DNA of 64,000 bases from an uncultured Pelagibacteraceae bacterium (GTDB lineage Bacteria; Pseudomonadota; Alphaproteobacteria; Pelagibacterales; Pelagibacteraceae), in assembly GCA_902556905.1 (NCBI GenBank), contig CACDYK010000005.1, positions 1 to 64,000 of the forward strand, read 5' to 3'. A model generated the notes under the pieces. It was given only the letters and a program-made list of their open reading frames with translations, was not told the DNA's origin and did no database searches. Position numbers and translations under genes: made by a program. Shown in pieces: positions 14,144 to 24,477 of the stretch (its first letter is position 1; each line of letters begins with the position of its first letter).

Positions 14144-16911
14144 TGAGTTCTGAAAAAAGAAAAATAGCTTATATCGATGGCAAACCATATGAAATTGGTG
14201 CTAATCACACATCTATATTAAAATTTGTTAAAAGTTATGTTGGAGAAAAAAAAGTTCCAACTCTTTGTGACGATCCAAATTTAGCTCCTTATGGTGCTTG
14301 TCGGGTTTGTTCAGTTGAAGTTGCTTTAGAAAAAGATGGCCCAACAAAAATGGTTGCCTCTTGTCATACGCCAGTTGCTGAAAACCAACATATCTTTACA
14401 TCTAACGAAGCAATAACAAGTCTTAGAAAAAATATTGTTGAATTAGTTTTATCAGATCACCCTATGGAATGTGATAGTTGTGAAGTAAATAATAATTGTG
14501 AACTTCAAACAGTTGCTAATGATTTAGGTATTTCGGATCACAGATATAACAGTCCAAAACAACATAAAGGAATTCCAAGAGATACTTCTCATGATTATAT
14601 GAGAATGAATTTAGATAATTGTATTAATTGTGGAAGATGCGTTAGAGCATGTGATGAAATACAAGGATCGTTTGTTTTAACAATGAGCGGAAGAGGATTT
14701 GAATCTAAAATCACAACAGACAATGATATGATGTTTGGAGACTCTTCATGTGTTTCATGTGGTGCATGTGCACATACTTGCCCAACAGATGCTATCTCTG
14801 ATGTATTTCAATCTAAATCAGCAGCTGTAGATAAAAAAGTTAGAACCACATGTTCTTACTGTGGTGTTGGATGTAATTTAGAAGCATCTATTAAAGATGA
14901 AAAAGTTGTGGCAATTGATACTCCTAAAGAAACTGAAGTTAATGCAGGACACACTTGTATCAAGGGCAGATACGCATTTAGTTTTTATGATCACCCAGAT
15001 AGACTAAAAACACCGTTAATTAAAAGAAATGGTAAATTTGAAGAAGCATCATGGGATGAGGCATATGATTTTATTAAAAAAGAAATGAATAGAATTGTAA
15101 AAGATAATGGACCAGATGCATTTGCTGGAATTTCATCTGCTCGATGTACTAATGAAGAAAATTATATATTTCAAAAGATGATTAGAGCAGCTGTTGGAAC
15201 TAATAGTGTTGATTGTTGTGCACGTATTTGTCATTCACCTACAGCATGGGGAATGCAACAGACATTTGGAACAGGTGCTGCAACAAATTCTACTGAAGAT
15301 ATTTATCATGCAGATTGTTTTATAGTTATTGGGGCAAATCCAACTAATGCACATCCTGTAACTGGTGCAAAAATAAAACAACAAGTAATGAAAGGTAAAA
15401 AATTAATTGTTCTTGATCCTGTAACTACTGAATTAGCAAAACTTGCAGACTATCATATTAAATTAAGACCAGGGACTAACGTTGCTGTACTAAATATGAT
15501 GTTACATTATATTGTTAAATCAAAACTTTATAATGCAGATTTTGTTAGAGACAGAACAGAAGGATTTGATAACTTTCTTAAGGAAATTGAAAGACAAGAC
15601 GTAGATCATTTAGCGAAAGTTGCAGGTGTTGATAAACAAATGGTTAAAGAAGCGGCTATAGCGTATGCAACAGCCAAAAACTCAATGGAATTCCATGGAT
15701 TGGGAGTTACTGAGCAAGAACAAGGATCTAAAACAGTCATGTTGATTGCAGACCTCGCTATGATTACAGGAAATATCGGAAGAAAAGGTGTTGGTGTAAA
15801 TCCACTCCGAGGACAGAATAATGTTCAAGGAGCTGCCGATATGGGATGTCAGCCTCATCAAGGGGCTGGTTACTTTGAAGTAGCTGATGAAAAAAATCAA
15901 AAATTTTATACAGAAAAATATGGTGTAACTCATCCAACAAAACCAGGTTTAAAAATTCCACAAATGTTTGAGGCAGCAATTGATAAAGAATTAAAAGGTT
16001 TATGGATTATTGGAGAAGATATTGTGCAAACAGATCCAAACAGTGCTCATGTTGTTGAAGCAATGAATTCTTTAGAACTTTTAGTAGTCCAAGAAATATT
16101 TATGAGTGAAACGGCAAAACTTGCAACTGTTGTATTGCCAGGAACTACTTTCCTTGAAAAGGATGGTACTTTTACAAATACAGAGAGAAGAATTCAAAGA
16201 GTAAACAGAGCCGTTCCACCATTACCAGGTACAAAACCAGATGGTGTTATTGTAACTGACATGATGCAAAAATTAGGTTTTGACCAACCTACATATGATG
16301 CAGATCAAATGCTTAAAGAAATTGCAGATGTGGTTCCTTTCTTCAAAGGTGTTACAAGAGAAAGACTTGGTAAACTTGGTCTACAATGGCCAGTTCAAGA
16401 GGATGGAACTGATACACAAATACTTCATACGGAAACATTTAAATTAGGAAAAGGAAGACTTAAAAACTTTGACTGGAAAGAATCTAGTGAGATTGAGGCT
16501 AATCAAAAAGAATATCCTTTGATTTTGACAACTAGTAGAGTTTTACAACACTACAATGCAGCAACCATGACAAGAAGAACTAAAAATATTAATATTGTTG
16601 ATGAAGATGTACTTTTGGTGCATCCTAAAGATGCTGCACTTAGAGAGCTTAACACAGGGGATATTGGAAGACTTTATTCTGGTAGAGGTGAAGTTGCTTT
16701 AAAAGTTGAAGTGACTGATAAAGTTAAAGAGGGAATTGTATTTACAACATTCCATTTTCCAGAACATATGGTTAATATGGTGACCGGTCATGGTAAAGAT
16801 GAAGAAACAATGTGTGCAGAATACAAAGTATCTTCTGTTGAAGTTCAAAAAATTTCAAACCAGTTTAGAACTGAAATTGAACCAAAAGAAAATCAAGCAG
16901 AAGTTAGTTAA
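14143..16911 (+). CDS. fdsA: formate dehydrogenase molybdenum subunit (alpha)
   Basis: Catalytic subunit oxidising formate to CO2 at a bis-MGD molybdenum centre. In order: an N-terminal 2Fe-2S ferredoxin domain (CRVCSVEV), a CDSC-x5-C segment, two 4Fe-4S motifs (CINCGRCVRAC and CVSCGACAHTC) at about residues 160-225, the CSYCGVGC cluster, then the molybdopterin oxidoreductase domain to the end. The catalytic site reads DCCARICHSP, so Cys363 replaces the selenocysteine of FdhF-type enzymes. At 922 residues it fits FdsA/FdhA. The ATG overlaps the beta subunit stop by one base. Confidence 0.96.
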   Translation: MSSEKRKIAYIDGKPYEIGANHTSILKFVKSYVGEKKVPTLCDDPNLAPYGACRVCSVEVALEKDGPTKMVASCHTPVAENQHIFTSNEAITSLRKNIVELVLSDHPMECDSCEVNNNCELQTVANDLGISDHRYNSPKQHKGIPRDTSHDYMRMNLDNCINCGRCVRACDEIQGSFVLTMSGRGFESKITTDNDMMFGDSSCVSCGACAHTCPTDAISDVFQSKSAAVDKKVRTTCSYCGVGCNLEASIKDEKVVAIDTPKETEVNAGHTCIKGRYAFSFYDHPDRLKTPLIKRNGKFEEASWDEAYDFIKKEMNRIVKDNGPDAFAGISSARCTNEENYIFQKMIRAAVGTNSVDCCARICHSPTAWGMQQTFGTGAATNSTEDIYHADCFIVIGANPTNAHPVTGAKIKQQVMKGKKLIVLDPVTTELAKLADYHIKLRPGTNVAVLNMMLHYIVKSKLYNADFVRDRTEGFDNFLKEIERQDVDHLAKVAGVDKQMVKEAAIAYATAKNSMEFHGLGVTEQEQGSKTVMLIADLAMITGNIGRKGVGVNPLRGQNNVQGAADMGCQPHQGAGYFEVADEKNQKFYTEKYGVTHPTKPGLKIPQMFEAAIDKELKGLWIIGEDIVQTDPNSAHVVEAMNSLELLVVQEIFMSETAKLATVVLPGTTFLEKDGTFTNTERRIQRVNRAVPPLPGTKPDGVIVTDMMQKLGFDQPTYDADQMLKEIADVVPFFKGVTRERLGKLGLQWPVQEDGTDTQILHTETFKLGKGRLKNFDWKESSEIEANQKEYPLILTTSRVLQHYNAATMTRRTKNINIVDEDVLLVHPKDAALRELNTGDIGRLYSGRGEVALKVEVTDKVKEGIVFTTFHFPEHMVNMVTGHGKDEETMCAEYKVSSVEVQKISNQFRTEIEPKENQAEVS

Positions 16912-16917
16912 TCATTA

Positions 16918-18363
16918 ATGACCATAGGTTGGCATTTTGATAATACATATTCAAAATTACCTGATACGTTTAAAGAAGATATCAAACCTACTCCAGTCCA
17001 TGACCCAGAATTATTAATCTTGAATGATAAATTATCTAAAGATTTAAATTTAGATTTTTCAAAAATAGATAAAGGAGAGCTATCTAAAATTTTTTCTGGA
17101 AATAGTTTACCAAAAGGTTCAACGACTATAGCACAAGCTTATGCTGGCCATCAATTTGGGCACTTTACAATGTTGGGCGATGGAAGAGCAGTACTTTTAG
17201 GTGAACATTTGGTTAATAATACCAATAGATTTGATGTTCAGTTTAAAGGTTCTGGCAGAACATCATTTTCAAGAAGTGGTGATGGTCGTGCTGTTTTAGG
17301 TCCAATGCTAAGAGAATATATTATTAGTGAAGCTATCCATGCCTTAAATATTCCAACAACTAGAAGCCTTGCAGTAGTGAAAACAGGAGAAAAAGTTGTC
17401 AGAGAAAATTTATTACCTGGTGCTATTTTAACTCGTGTTGCTTCAAGCCATATAAGAGTTGGAACTTTTCAGTATATTGCCGCTAAACAAAATATAGATG
17501 ATTTAATCACTCTAGTTGATTACACAATTCAAAGACATTACCCAGAAATTAAATCTTCTAAAAATAAAGCATTAGATTTATTAAATCTCGTAATGGAAAG
17601 ACAATGCAAATTAGTTGTTAACTGGATGCGCGTAGGTTTTATTCATGGAGTAATGAATACAGATAATATGGCTATATCAGGTGAAACTATTGATTATGGT
17701 CCATGTGCATTTATGGATCATTATGATCCAAAAACTGTTTTTAGCTCAATAGATAAATTTGGAAGATATTCCTTTTCAAATCAGCCTCCTATTACAAAAT
17801 GGAATTTAGCAAGATTGGCTGAATGCTTAATCCCTCTGATAGATAAAAATGAAGATGCTGCAATTAAGATTGCAACTGAAACTATAGATAGTTTTCAAAA
17901 TATTTATGAAAACAAATGGCTAAATATGATGAGAGATAAGCTTGGTTTATTTGGAAAAGATAAAAATGATCTAAAATTGATCAATGACTTATTACATTGG
18001 ATGGAGTCTAATCAAGCTGATTATACAAATACTTTTTGTCATTTAATGAATATAAATTCTAGCAATGACTCAAAATATAAAGATACAAATTTTATAAATT
18101 GGTTTAAGCAATGGGAAAGTAGAGTTTTGATAAATAATGGATCAATAGAAAAATCGATCAATCTTATGAAAAAAAATAATCCTATTGTTATTCCAAGAAA
18201 TCATAAAGTTGAAGAAGCCTTAGAAGCTGCAAATAATAATGATCTGAGTTTAACTAAAAAGTTATTATCGATTTTAAATAAACCTTATGATAATCAAAAT
18301 GATATTGATGCTTATCAGTCTCCCTCAAGCAATAGAGAATATCAAACATTTTGTGGAACCTAA
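16918..18363 (+). CDS. selO: protein adenylyltransferase SelO (UPF0061)
   Basis: A 481-residue pseudokinase-fold enzyme that transfers AMP from ATP to Ser, Thr or Tyr residues of target proteins and has been tied to oxidative stress in other bacteria. Clear family segments are AYAGHQFGHF and LGDGRAVLLGE near residue 90, FKGSGRTSFSR-GDGRAVL near residue 115, and GVMNTDN (metal-binding Asn-Thr-Asp) near residue 245. It follows formate dehydrogenase after six bases, so it may be read from the same transcript; a functional link is not evident. Confidence 0.94.
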   Translation: MTIGWHFDNTYSKLPDTFKEDIKPTPVHDPELLILNDKLSKDLNLDFSKIDKGELSKIFSGNSLPKGSTTIAQAYAGHQFGHFTMLGDGRAVLLGEHLVNNTNRFDVQFKGSGRTSFSRSGDGRAVLGPMLREYIISEAIHALNIPTTRSLAVVKTGEKVVRENLLPGAILTRVASSHIRVGTFQYIAAKQNIDDLITLVDYTIQRHYPEIKSSKNKALDLLNLVMERQCKLVVNWMRVGFIHGVMNTDNMAISGETIDYGPCAFMDHYDPKTVFSSIDKFGRYSFSNQPPITKWNLARLAECLIPLIDKNEDAAIKIATETIDSFQNIYENKWLNMMRDKLGLFGKDKNDLKLINDLLHWMESNQADYTNTFCHLMNINSSNDSKYKDTNFINWFKQWESRVLINNGSIEKSINLMKKNNPIVIPRNHKVEEALEAANNNDLSLTKKLLSILNKPYDNQNDIDAYQSPSSNREYQTFCGT

Positions 18364-18364
18364 A

Positions 18365-19468
18365 TTATAAAACGTAAGGTTCAGGTCTAGCACTATTTCC
18401 AAGTACTCTTTCAACTGCAAAATCACTAATATCGATGGTTTGATATGCACCTGTCGTAATTAATTCAGTTAAAGCTCTGCCGATTCCTGGAGCTTGCATT
18501 AATCCTCTGCCAGTAAATCCTGAAGCCATATAAACATTATCAAACTTTGGATGCTTACCTACAACAGCATTATTATCTAGTTTATTACAATCGTAGTAAC
18601 CTGCCCAACCACCAGTAAGTTTTAATTCTTCAAATGCTGGAATTCTTTGTGCTAATGCAGGCCATACTAGTTCTTCAAAATCATTCCAGGCTGGTTCTAA
18701 ATCCTTAGCATCAAATACTGAATTTGGTGATCCAGCTAAATACTCTCCACCTTCTGGTCTCCAATAAACTCCTGTTGTCAAATCACCTGTTAAAGGCATT
18801 TCTTTTATATATTTTGGGCATTTAACTCTGAAAACCGTATGTTTTTGAGGAACTACTGGAATATCTTCTAACAGCTCTTTAGTCCAACATCCTGCTGCTG
18901 ACACTATTGTTTTAGCCTTAATTTCAGAAATACTTTTTACTTCACCTTTTATAAATTCAGCTCCAAGTTCTATTGCCTTGCTTTTAAGTGCACCATGAAA
19001 CATAAATGGATCAATCCACCCTTCGCTTTGATTATCTGTGTAAGTTGCTGTTTCGATACCTTCACTTTTTATATATGGAAAAACCTTAGATAATTCTGAA
19101 CCTTTAATATTTTTTGTTCCAGCTTCACACTCTTTATGATTTTCTAGAGCTCTGTATTGTTCTTCGGCATGTTCAGGACCAAACATCAATAAATACCCAT
19201 TAGTTACCATACTTGCAGTTGGGTTAGGATTTTTTTCAGTTTTTAAAAGATCTGGAATTTGAAAGATAAATTCTCTAGCAAACTTACCAAGTAAAATATT
19301 TTCTTTTTGAAAAAATTGTCTTCTAAATCCACCTAATGATAATGGAAAAGATGCAGTTTTATAAGTTGGGTCTCTTTCAATTACTTTTACTTTTCTACCC
19401 TCTTTAGATAAAAAATAGGCTGTAGCTGCCCCTATTATACCACCACCAATTACTACTACATCATCCAT
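18365..19468 (-). CDS. FAD-dependent oxidoreductase, DAO family
   Basis: A 367-residue flavoprotein of the D-amino-acid oxidase/sarcosine dehydrogenase fold. The FAD-binding VIGGGIIGAATAYFLSKEG lies at the very N-terminus with the acidic end of the second strand (VIERD). A second FAD segment, VSAAGCWTKELL, is near residue 190, and the C-terminus reads ASGFTGRGLMQAPGIG. The substrate cannot be read from sequence; members oxidise secondary amines such as sarcosine or proline-like compounds. It ends one base from the convergent selO gene. Confidence 0.88.
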   Translation of the reverse strand: MDDVVVIGGGIIGAATAYFLSKEGRKVKVIERDPTYKTASFPLSLGGFRRQFFQKENILLGKFAREFIFQIPDLLKTEKNPNPTASMVTNGYLLMFGPEHAEEQYRALENHKECEAGTKNIKGSELSKVFPYIKSEGIETATYTDNQSEGWIDPFMFHGALKSKAIELGAEFIKGEVKSISEIKAKTIVSAAGCWTKELLEDIPVVPQKHTVFRVKCPKYIKEMPLTGDLTTGVYWRPEGGEYLAGSPNSVFDAKDLEPAWNDFEELVWPALAQRIPAFEELKLTGGWAGYYDCNKLDNNAVVGKHPKFDNVYMASGFTGRGLMQAPGIGRALTELITTGAYQTIDISDFAVERVLGNSARPEPYVL

Positions 19469-19470
19469 AA

Positions 19471-19938
19471 TTAATTTAAAATTATTAAGCTAATATTGAG
19501 AATTAGTGCAAAGCAACACCAAAGTAAATATGGAATCATTAAATAAGCACTAATCATCTTGACGCGTCTAAAACTTAAAATAAGATTGATAATCAATGCT
19601 ATTAATATGATTATCACTGCTAAAGCTAAAATCATGTTATGAAATGCAAAAAAAGTTATACTCCAAGTTGCATTAAAAACTAAGTGAATAAAATAGATAT
19701 AAATCGTATTCATTTCTTTATTTTTTGTGTGCCAATAAAGCCATATTGAAATAGTCATCATTAAGTACAAAATAGTCCAAACAGGACCAAACACCCAATC
19801 TGGTGGATTAAATATTGGCTTATTCAATAATGAATACCAAGGATTCATAAAGTTAATTGTTGCCAAACCTCCAATTAAGGAAGCTGAAAAAGTAATGAGA
19901 AGAAACAGTATAAATGTTAATAATTTATTTTTAATCAT
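19471..19938 (-). CDS. tspO: TspO/MBR family protein
   Basis: Five-helix outer-membrane or membrane sensor-type protein that binds porphyrins and related ligands. The family pattern is plain: SLIGGLATINF, then a NPWYSLLNKPIFNPPDWVFGP run and LYLMMTISIWLYW. I use ATG at 19936-19938 (155 residues), the usual size; a longer frame would need a TTG start. The gene is divergent from the SDR gene, with 21 bases between the two starts. Confidence 0.93.
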   Translation of the reverse strand: MIKNKLLTFILFLLITFSASLIGGLATINFMNPWYSLLNKPIFNPPDWVFGPVWTILYLMMTISIWLYWHTKNKEMNTIYIYFIHLVFNATWSITFFAFHNMILALAVIIILIALIINLILSFRRVKMISAYLMIPYLLWCCFALILNISLIILN

Positions 19939-19959
19939 GTTAATAATACATAACAAAAA

Positions 19960-20718
19960 ATGAACAAAAAAACTATTTGGATAACTGGCGGAAGTACTGG
20001 AATTGGTAGAGCTTTAGCAATTAAATTTGCAAGCAAGGGTTGGAATGTAGCTGTATCTGCAAGAAGAGTAGAGTTATTAAACGAGCTTTCAAATTCATAT
20101 GAAAATATCTCTGCTTTTCCACTTGATGTCACTGACAAATCTAAATGCAAAGAAGTGTTTAATGAAATTAAAAATAAGTTTGAAAATATAGATATATGTT
20201 TTTTTTCAACTGGTACATGGAACCCTAAAAAAGAAAAAGATATAGATGTTGAACAAATGGAAAAAGTATTTAAAGTAAATTTTTTTGGAACCGTAAATAG
20301 CATTAAGGCTGTAGAGGAATACTTCAGAAACAAAAAGAGTGGTATTATTTCAATAGTTTCATCAATAGCTGGATACAGAGGATTGCCAAACTCTACAGGT
20401 TATGGGCCATCCAAATCTGCTTTAAATAATTTAGCCGAAAGCTTATATTTTGATTTTAAAAGATATAATGTACGTATTTGCTTAGTTTCTCCAGGTTTTA
20501 TTAAGACACCAATGACAGATAAAAATGATTTTAAAATGCCATTTTTAAAAACACCAGAATATGCTGCAGATCAAATTTATAATGGTTTAATTAACAAAAA
20601 TATATTTGAAATACATTTTCCTAAAGCATTGACAATTACATTAAAGCTTTTAAGTTTTTTACCTAGTAAAGTTTATTTTAGTTTAATTAGTAAAATGACA
20701 AAATATCAAAAAAAATAA
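19960..20718 (+). CDS. short-chain dehydrogenase/reductase
   Basis: A 252-residue SDR enzyme with the nucleotide motif TGGSTGIG at residues 9-16, basic residues after strand 2 (SARR, suggesting NADP), and the catalytic Ser, Tyr and Lys in SSIAG and YGPSKSA. The C-terminal tail is hydrophobic (FLPSKVYFSLI). It ends exactly where the lipoprotein gene of the cyclopropane fatty acid cluster ends on the other strand. SDR genes are common members of that cluster, so a role in lipid modification is plausible. Confidence 0.9.
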   Translation: MNKKTIWITGGSTGIGRALAIKFASKGWNVAVSARRVELLNELSNSYENISAFPLDVTDKSKCKEVFNEIKNKFENIDICFFSTGTWNPKKEKDIDVEQMEKVFKVNFFGTVNSIKAVEEYFRNKKSGIISIVSSIAGYRGLPNSTGYGPSKSALNNLAESLYFDFKRYNVRICLVSPGFIKTPMTDKNDFKMPFLKTPEYAADQIYNGLINKNIFEIHFPKALTITLKLLSFLPSKVYFSLISKMTKYQKK

Positions 20719-21267
20719 TTAATCTTTAACAAATACAACTGTTAACTCTGCAACTTTAAATCCAAACTTAGTCATAGTAGCTCTATTAATAGCAACTCTG
20801 TCATCTTGTTTAAAAATCCAGTCATCAAATGTAATTTTCATTTCTTTACCTTTAACTGGAACTAATAAAACATATTCAAATTTAAATGCAGGTCCATAAG
20901 AGTAACCTTTAGCTTTTCCAACAACATCACCCGCTGTTCCTTCATAATTATGTTCGTCTATCTTATTGATTATCCATTCCCTATCTTGAACTTCGCCGTC
21001 ATCCCAATTAAATTTTTCTTTTAAAATTAATTGTTTTCCATCCCAAGTACCATTTAAATCAGCAGAAAACTGTCTTGTAACTTTTCCTGATCTATTTTGT
21101 AAAACACCCCAAGCTTTAACATTTCCTGTCATATACTCTTCTATGACTAATCTTGGTTCTTTATTTTTAAAATCTTCTGGTTTCATGGCACTATTATTTG
21201 AACAACTTGTAATTAAGAATATTGAAATTATCAATAAAATAGATCTAATTATATTTATATGCCGCAT
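20719..21267 (-). CDS. DUF3833 lipoprotein
   Basis: A 182-residue lipoprotein: hydrophobic signal followed by a lipobox LITSC, giving a lipidated Cys near residue 22. The mature part matches DUF3833 (a GxxKAWGVLQNRSGKVTRQF-like opening and DWIFKQDD near the end). The function is unknown, but the family recurs beside cfa, DUF1365 and the FAD amine-oxidase-like gene, as here. It is the last gene of that run, 18 bases after cfa. Confidence 0.9.
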   Translation of the reverse strand: MRHINIIRSILLIISIFLITSCSNNSAMKPEDFKNKEPRLVIEEYMTGNVKAWGVLQNRSGKVTRQFSADLNGTWDGKQLILKEKFNWDDGEVQDREWIINKIDEHNYEGTAGDVVGKAKGYSYGPAFKFEYVLLVPVKGKEMKITFDDWIFKQDDRVAINRATMTKFGFKVAELTVVFVKD

Positions 21268-21285
21268 TTATATCTCCTATATGTA

Positions 21286-22464
21286 TTATTTGCTCTGAAG
21301 TGAAAATTGAATTAAATCAATATTTTTTGATTTAAATCCCGCTTCGCAATATGAAAGATAAAACTCCCACATCCTCTTAAAAGTTAAATCAAAACCTTGT
21401 TCTTTAATTAAACTCCACTTTTTGTTAAATTCGTCTCTCCATATAGCAAGTGTGTCAGCATAATGATCAGCATATGAAATATATGAATTTACACTTAGCC
21501 CGTTCTTAGAAACAAGTTTATTTATAGTATTTTTATTTGGTAAAAAACCACCTGGAAAAATATATTTTTGAATAAAATCCTCTTTATTTCTATATCTATC
21601 ATAAAGACTATCATCAATTGTAATAGCTTGTATGGCTGCTTTGCCTCCATCAGATAAACTATCTTTAATTGTTTTAAAATAACTTTCTAAATAATTTTGT
21701 CCAACAGCTTCAATCATTTCAATTGATGCAATAGAATTATACTTGCTGTTTAAATCTCTATAATCCTTAATTTCAATATTTACTTTTTCATTAAGACCAC
21801 AATTATAAATTCTCTCTTTAGCATATTCGAATTGTTTTTTTGAAATGGTTATGCAATCTAATTTAACGTCATAATTTTTGCCTAAATATTCAGCAAATCC
21901 ACCCCAGCCACAACCGATCTCTAAAACTTTATCACCATTTTTTGGTTGAATTAAATTAATCAATTTTTGATATTTATTATTTTGAGCCATTGATAAATCT
22001 TTATTTTGCTCATCAAATATAGCACTTGAATAAGTAAGAGTTTTATCAAGCCAGAGTGAAAAGAAATCATTTCCAAGATCGTAGTGTTTTGCGATATTTT
22101 CTTTGCTTCTGCTTTTTGTATTTTTAATAAATTTATTTTTAATAAAATTTAAAAATTTTAAATCTAATATTCCCGCAAACTTATGAATAATATTAATATT
22201 TCTTGCTGCCAATTCAATTAGATTAGACAAATTGCTAGTTTCAAATTCATTTTTCATATAACATTCAGCTAGACCAACACTTCCACCTTTAATTAAATTA
22301 TAGCTTAGAGCAGAAGATTTTATTCTTAAATCTGCTTTTAGTTTATCATTATAATTTCCAAATTTTAAAAGTTCACCTGAAGTTGAAGTAATTTCTAAAT
22401 ATCCTACGTTTATCTTTTTAAGAATATTAAAAATAATTTTATCAGCAATTCTGTATAAGATCAT
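21286..22464 (-). CDS. cfa: cyclopropane-fatty-acyl-phospholipid synthase family methyltransferase
   Basis: SAM-dependent enzyme that methylates the double bond of membrane phospholipid acyl chains. Visible parts are KENIAKHYDLGNDFF, FSLWLDKTLTYSSA, the SAM motif VLEIGCGWGG, and IEMIEAVG, the site of the bicarbonate-binding Glu. At 392 residues it is close to family length. It overlaps DUF1365 by one base. Related enzymes in Rhodobacter-like clusters make methylated or furan fatty acids, so cyclopropane formation is likely but not the only option. Confidence 0.93.
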   Translation of the reverse strand: MILYRIADKIIFNILKKINVGYLEITSTSGELLKFGNYNDKLKADLRIKSSALSYNLIKGGSVGLAECYMKNEFETSNLSNLIELAARNINIIHKFAGILDLKFLNFIKNKFIKNTKSRSKENIAKHYDLGNDFFSLWLDKTLTYSSAIFDEQNKDLSMAQNNKYQKLINLIQPKNGDKVLEIGCGWGGFAEYLGKNYDVKLDCITISKKQFEYAKERIYNCGLNEKVNIEIKDYRDLNSKYNSIASIEMIEAVGQNYLESYFKTIKDSLSDGGKAAIQAITIDDSLYDRYRNKEDFIQKYIFPGGFLPNKNTINKLVSKNGLSVNSYISYADHYADTLAIWRDEFNKKWSLIKEQGFDLTFKRMWEFYLSYCEAGFKSKNIDLIQFSLQSK

Positions 22465-23228
22465 TAATTCTCAATTGTTATATTATTTTTAATTTTTATT
22501 TTCCTTTTAATAAATTTAATTCCTTTTACCCACAATTTAAACGCTTCAAAATGTATCGCTAAAATTATTTTAAATGTCATTATAGGATGTTTTAAGTAAG
22601 ATTTAATTAAATGCTTAGTATTAAAGTCACTTCTAAGCCCATCTTGAGAAGCATATAAAATTTTATCCTCATTATCATATTGATCAATTATAACTGAAAT
22701 CTTATTTCCTGGTTTTAATAATCTAAAAAAATAAGTACAATTCATTTCAATAAATGGTGATACATGAAATTTTTTAGAACAATTATTTTGTATTAAATTT
22801 GAGTCTTTTGTTACTTTAAAAATATAAGTATGCTGTTCTCCAAAGGTATTTTTAACTTCATACAAAATTGAAATTAACTGATCCTTTATATTATATACAT
22901 AAAAAACACTTAATGGATTAAAAACAAATCCAAAAATTCTTGGATAACATAAAATTTTAATTTTAATATTTTTTGTCTGAATATTATTTTTTTCTAAATT
23001 TTGATGTACCCATAATTTAAGTGAAGATCCATTTCTTTCTCCATGATCTTTTTCATGAAAACTTATTAAATTAAATTTATTAAAAGAGAAAAAATTAACT
23101 TTTTTGTCTAAAGTTTCTAATTCAGAGAGATCTATTAGTAAGGAAAAAACTTTGTATTTAAAATAGTGAACCTTAGGTTTAAACCTTTTATGAATTACTT
23201 GTCCATTATAAATAGCAGAGTTAATCAT
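22464..23228 (-). CDS. DUF1365 protein
   Basis: A 254-residue DUF1365 protein. The family marks are the N-terminal SAIYNGQVIHKRFKP, the central YPRIFGFVFNPLSVFYVY and the K-FHVSPF segment. No enzymatic role is firmly established; it regularly accompanies cfa and a flavin amine-oxidase-like protein. It overlaps the upstream FAD gene by eight bases and the downstream cfa by one, indicating tight coupling. Confidence 0.93.
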   Translation of the reverse strand: MINSAIYNGQVIHKRFKPKVHYFKYKVFSLLIDLSELETLDKKVNFFSFNKFNLISFHEKDHGERNGSSLKLWVHQNLEKNNIQTKNIKIKILCYPRIFGFVFNPLSVFYVYNIKDQLISILYEVKNTFGEQHTYIFKVTKDSNLIQNNCSKKFHVSPFIEMNCTYFFRLLKPGNKISVIIDQYDNEDKILYASQDGLRSDFNTKHLIKSYLKHPIMTFKIILAIHFEAFKLWVKGIKFIKRKIKIKNNITIEN

Positions 23229-24465
23229 TTAAGGATTTAAGCATTTCTATAGAAGATTTTATTCCATCTTCATGAAATCCGTAACCAAAATAACTTCCAG
23301 CAAATAAAGTATTATTAACGTTTTGAATAGATTTTAAATTTATCTGATTTTGTAAAGCATTTTCATCATAATATGGATGAGTAAAGTCTATTTCATTGAA
23401 TACTTTATTCTGATCTATTTTAAAAAATGGGTTTATGGTTAAAAAGATATTTTTATCAATTTTTAAATTCTGTAATTGATTAAGCCAATATGTAACTGAT
23501 GATTGTTCGTTATTACCAGGGTTTAAAGATGAATTCCAGGAGCACCAAGCTTTCTTATTTTTAGGCATCGCATTTTCATCATAATGGATAATCGCTTTAT
23601 TTGCTCTATATTTAAAATTACCTAAAATCTCTTTTTCATTATTTGTAATATCTGAGATAATTTTTAAACTTTCATCTGCATGTGATGCTAGAACAACTTT
23701 GTCATAGATGAAAAATTCATTTTCTGAACCATAATAAATTTTAACACCATTGTTGCTTCTAATTATTTTATTAATTTCATAATTTTTAAAATATTCTCCA
23801 CTAATTTTAGAAAGTATTTTTGTAACATAAGTTTTACTTCGATTTGAAACTGTAAACCATTGCGGTCTATTTTTAAGCTTGAACAATCCATGATTTTTAA
23901 AAAAATTTAAAAAAAATACTAATGGCATTTGTGAAGCTTCATAAGGTGGCATTGACCATATAGCTGAAACCATTGGTATTATATGATAATTAATAAAATA
24001 TTTGGACTTACCTATTTTATTTAAATATTCACCTAATGTAATTTTTTCTATGGCATTTGAATTTAAATTCTCACATTTTTTATAAAAATTAATAATTTCA
24101 AAAAACATTTTTACAAATTTATAATTAAACAAATTTCTTCTATTTGAAAAAATACCATTTAATCCTTTACCACAGTACTCAATATTTGAGTCTTGGACAC
24201 TTACTGAAAAAGACATATCACTTTTCTCAATTTCAATTTCATTTTCTTTGAAAAAATTAATTAAATTTGGATAAGTGACTTTGTTGAAAACCATAAAACC
24301 AATATCAACTGCAATTTTTTCTTTATCGTTAAGTTTGATATCTAGTGTATATGAATGACCCCCAAATCGGTCTTGTTTTTCAAATAAATCAACTTTGTGT
24401 TTTTTTGATAAATAATATGCTGAACTTAATCCAGATATACCTGATCCAATTACAGCAATTTTCAT
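23221..24465 (-). CDS. FAD-dependent amine-oxidase-like protein of the cfa cluster
   Basis: A 414-residue flavoprotein with the FAD motif AVIGSGISGLSSAYYLSKKH at the N-terminus, followed by LFEKQDRFGGHSYT, typical of the phytoene desaturase/amine oxidase superfamily. The C-terminal FAD segment is FAGSYFGYGFHEDGIKSS. In other proteobacteria this protein, DUF1365 and Cfa form a conserved unit modifying unsaturated fatty acids. It begins 12 bases after gcvP ends on the same strand, so it may be read through from the glycine cleavage operon. Confidence 0.9.
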   Translation of the reverse strand: MKIAVIGSGISGLSSAYYLSKKHKVDLFEKQDRFGGHSYTLDIKLNDKEKIAVDIGFMVFNKVTYPNLINFFKENEIEIEKSDMSFSVSVQDSNIEYCGKGLNGIFSNRRNLFNYKFVKMFFEIINFYKKCENLNSNAIEKITLGEYLNKIGKSKYFINYHIIPMVSAIWSMPPYEASQMPLVFFLNFFKNHGLFKLKNRPQWFTVSNRSKTYVTKILSKISGEYFKNYEINKIIRSNNGVKIYYGSENEFFIYDKVVLASHADESLKIISDITNNEKEILGNFKYRANKAIIHYDENAMPKNKKAWCSWNSSLNPGNNEQSSVTYWLNQLQNLKIDKNIFLTINPFFKIDQNKVFNEIDFTHPYYDENALQNQINLKSIQNVNNTLFAGSYFGYGFHEDGIKSSIEMLKSLND

Positions 24466-24477
24466 TAATAAATTATT

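Noticed and set aside
15211..15240. Selenocysteine in the formate dehydrogenase active site
   Set aside because: The codon at position 363 is TGT (cysteine), not TGA, so no selenocysteine insertion is needed.
19939..19956. TTG start for tspO at 19956
   Set aside because: The ATG at 19938 gives the usual family length and N-terminus.
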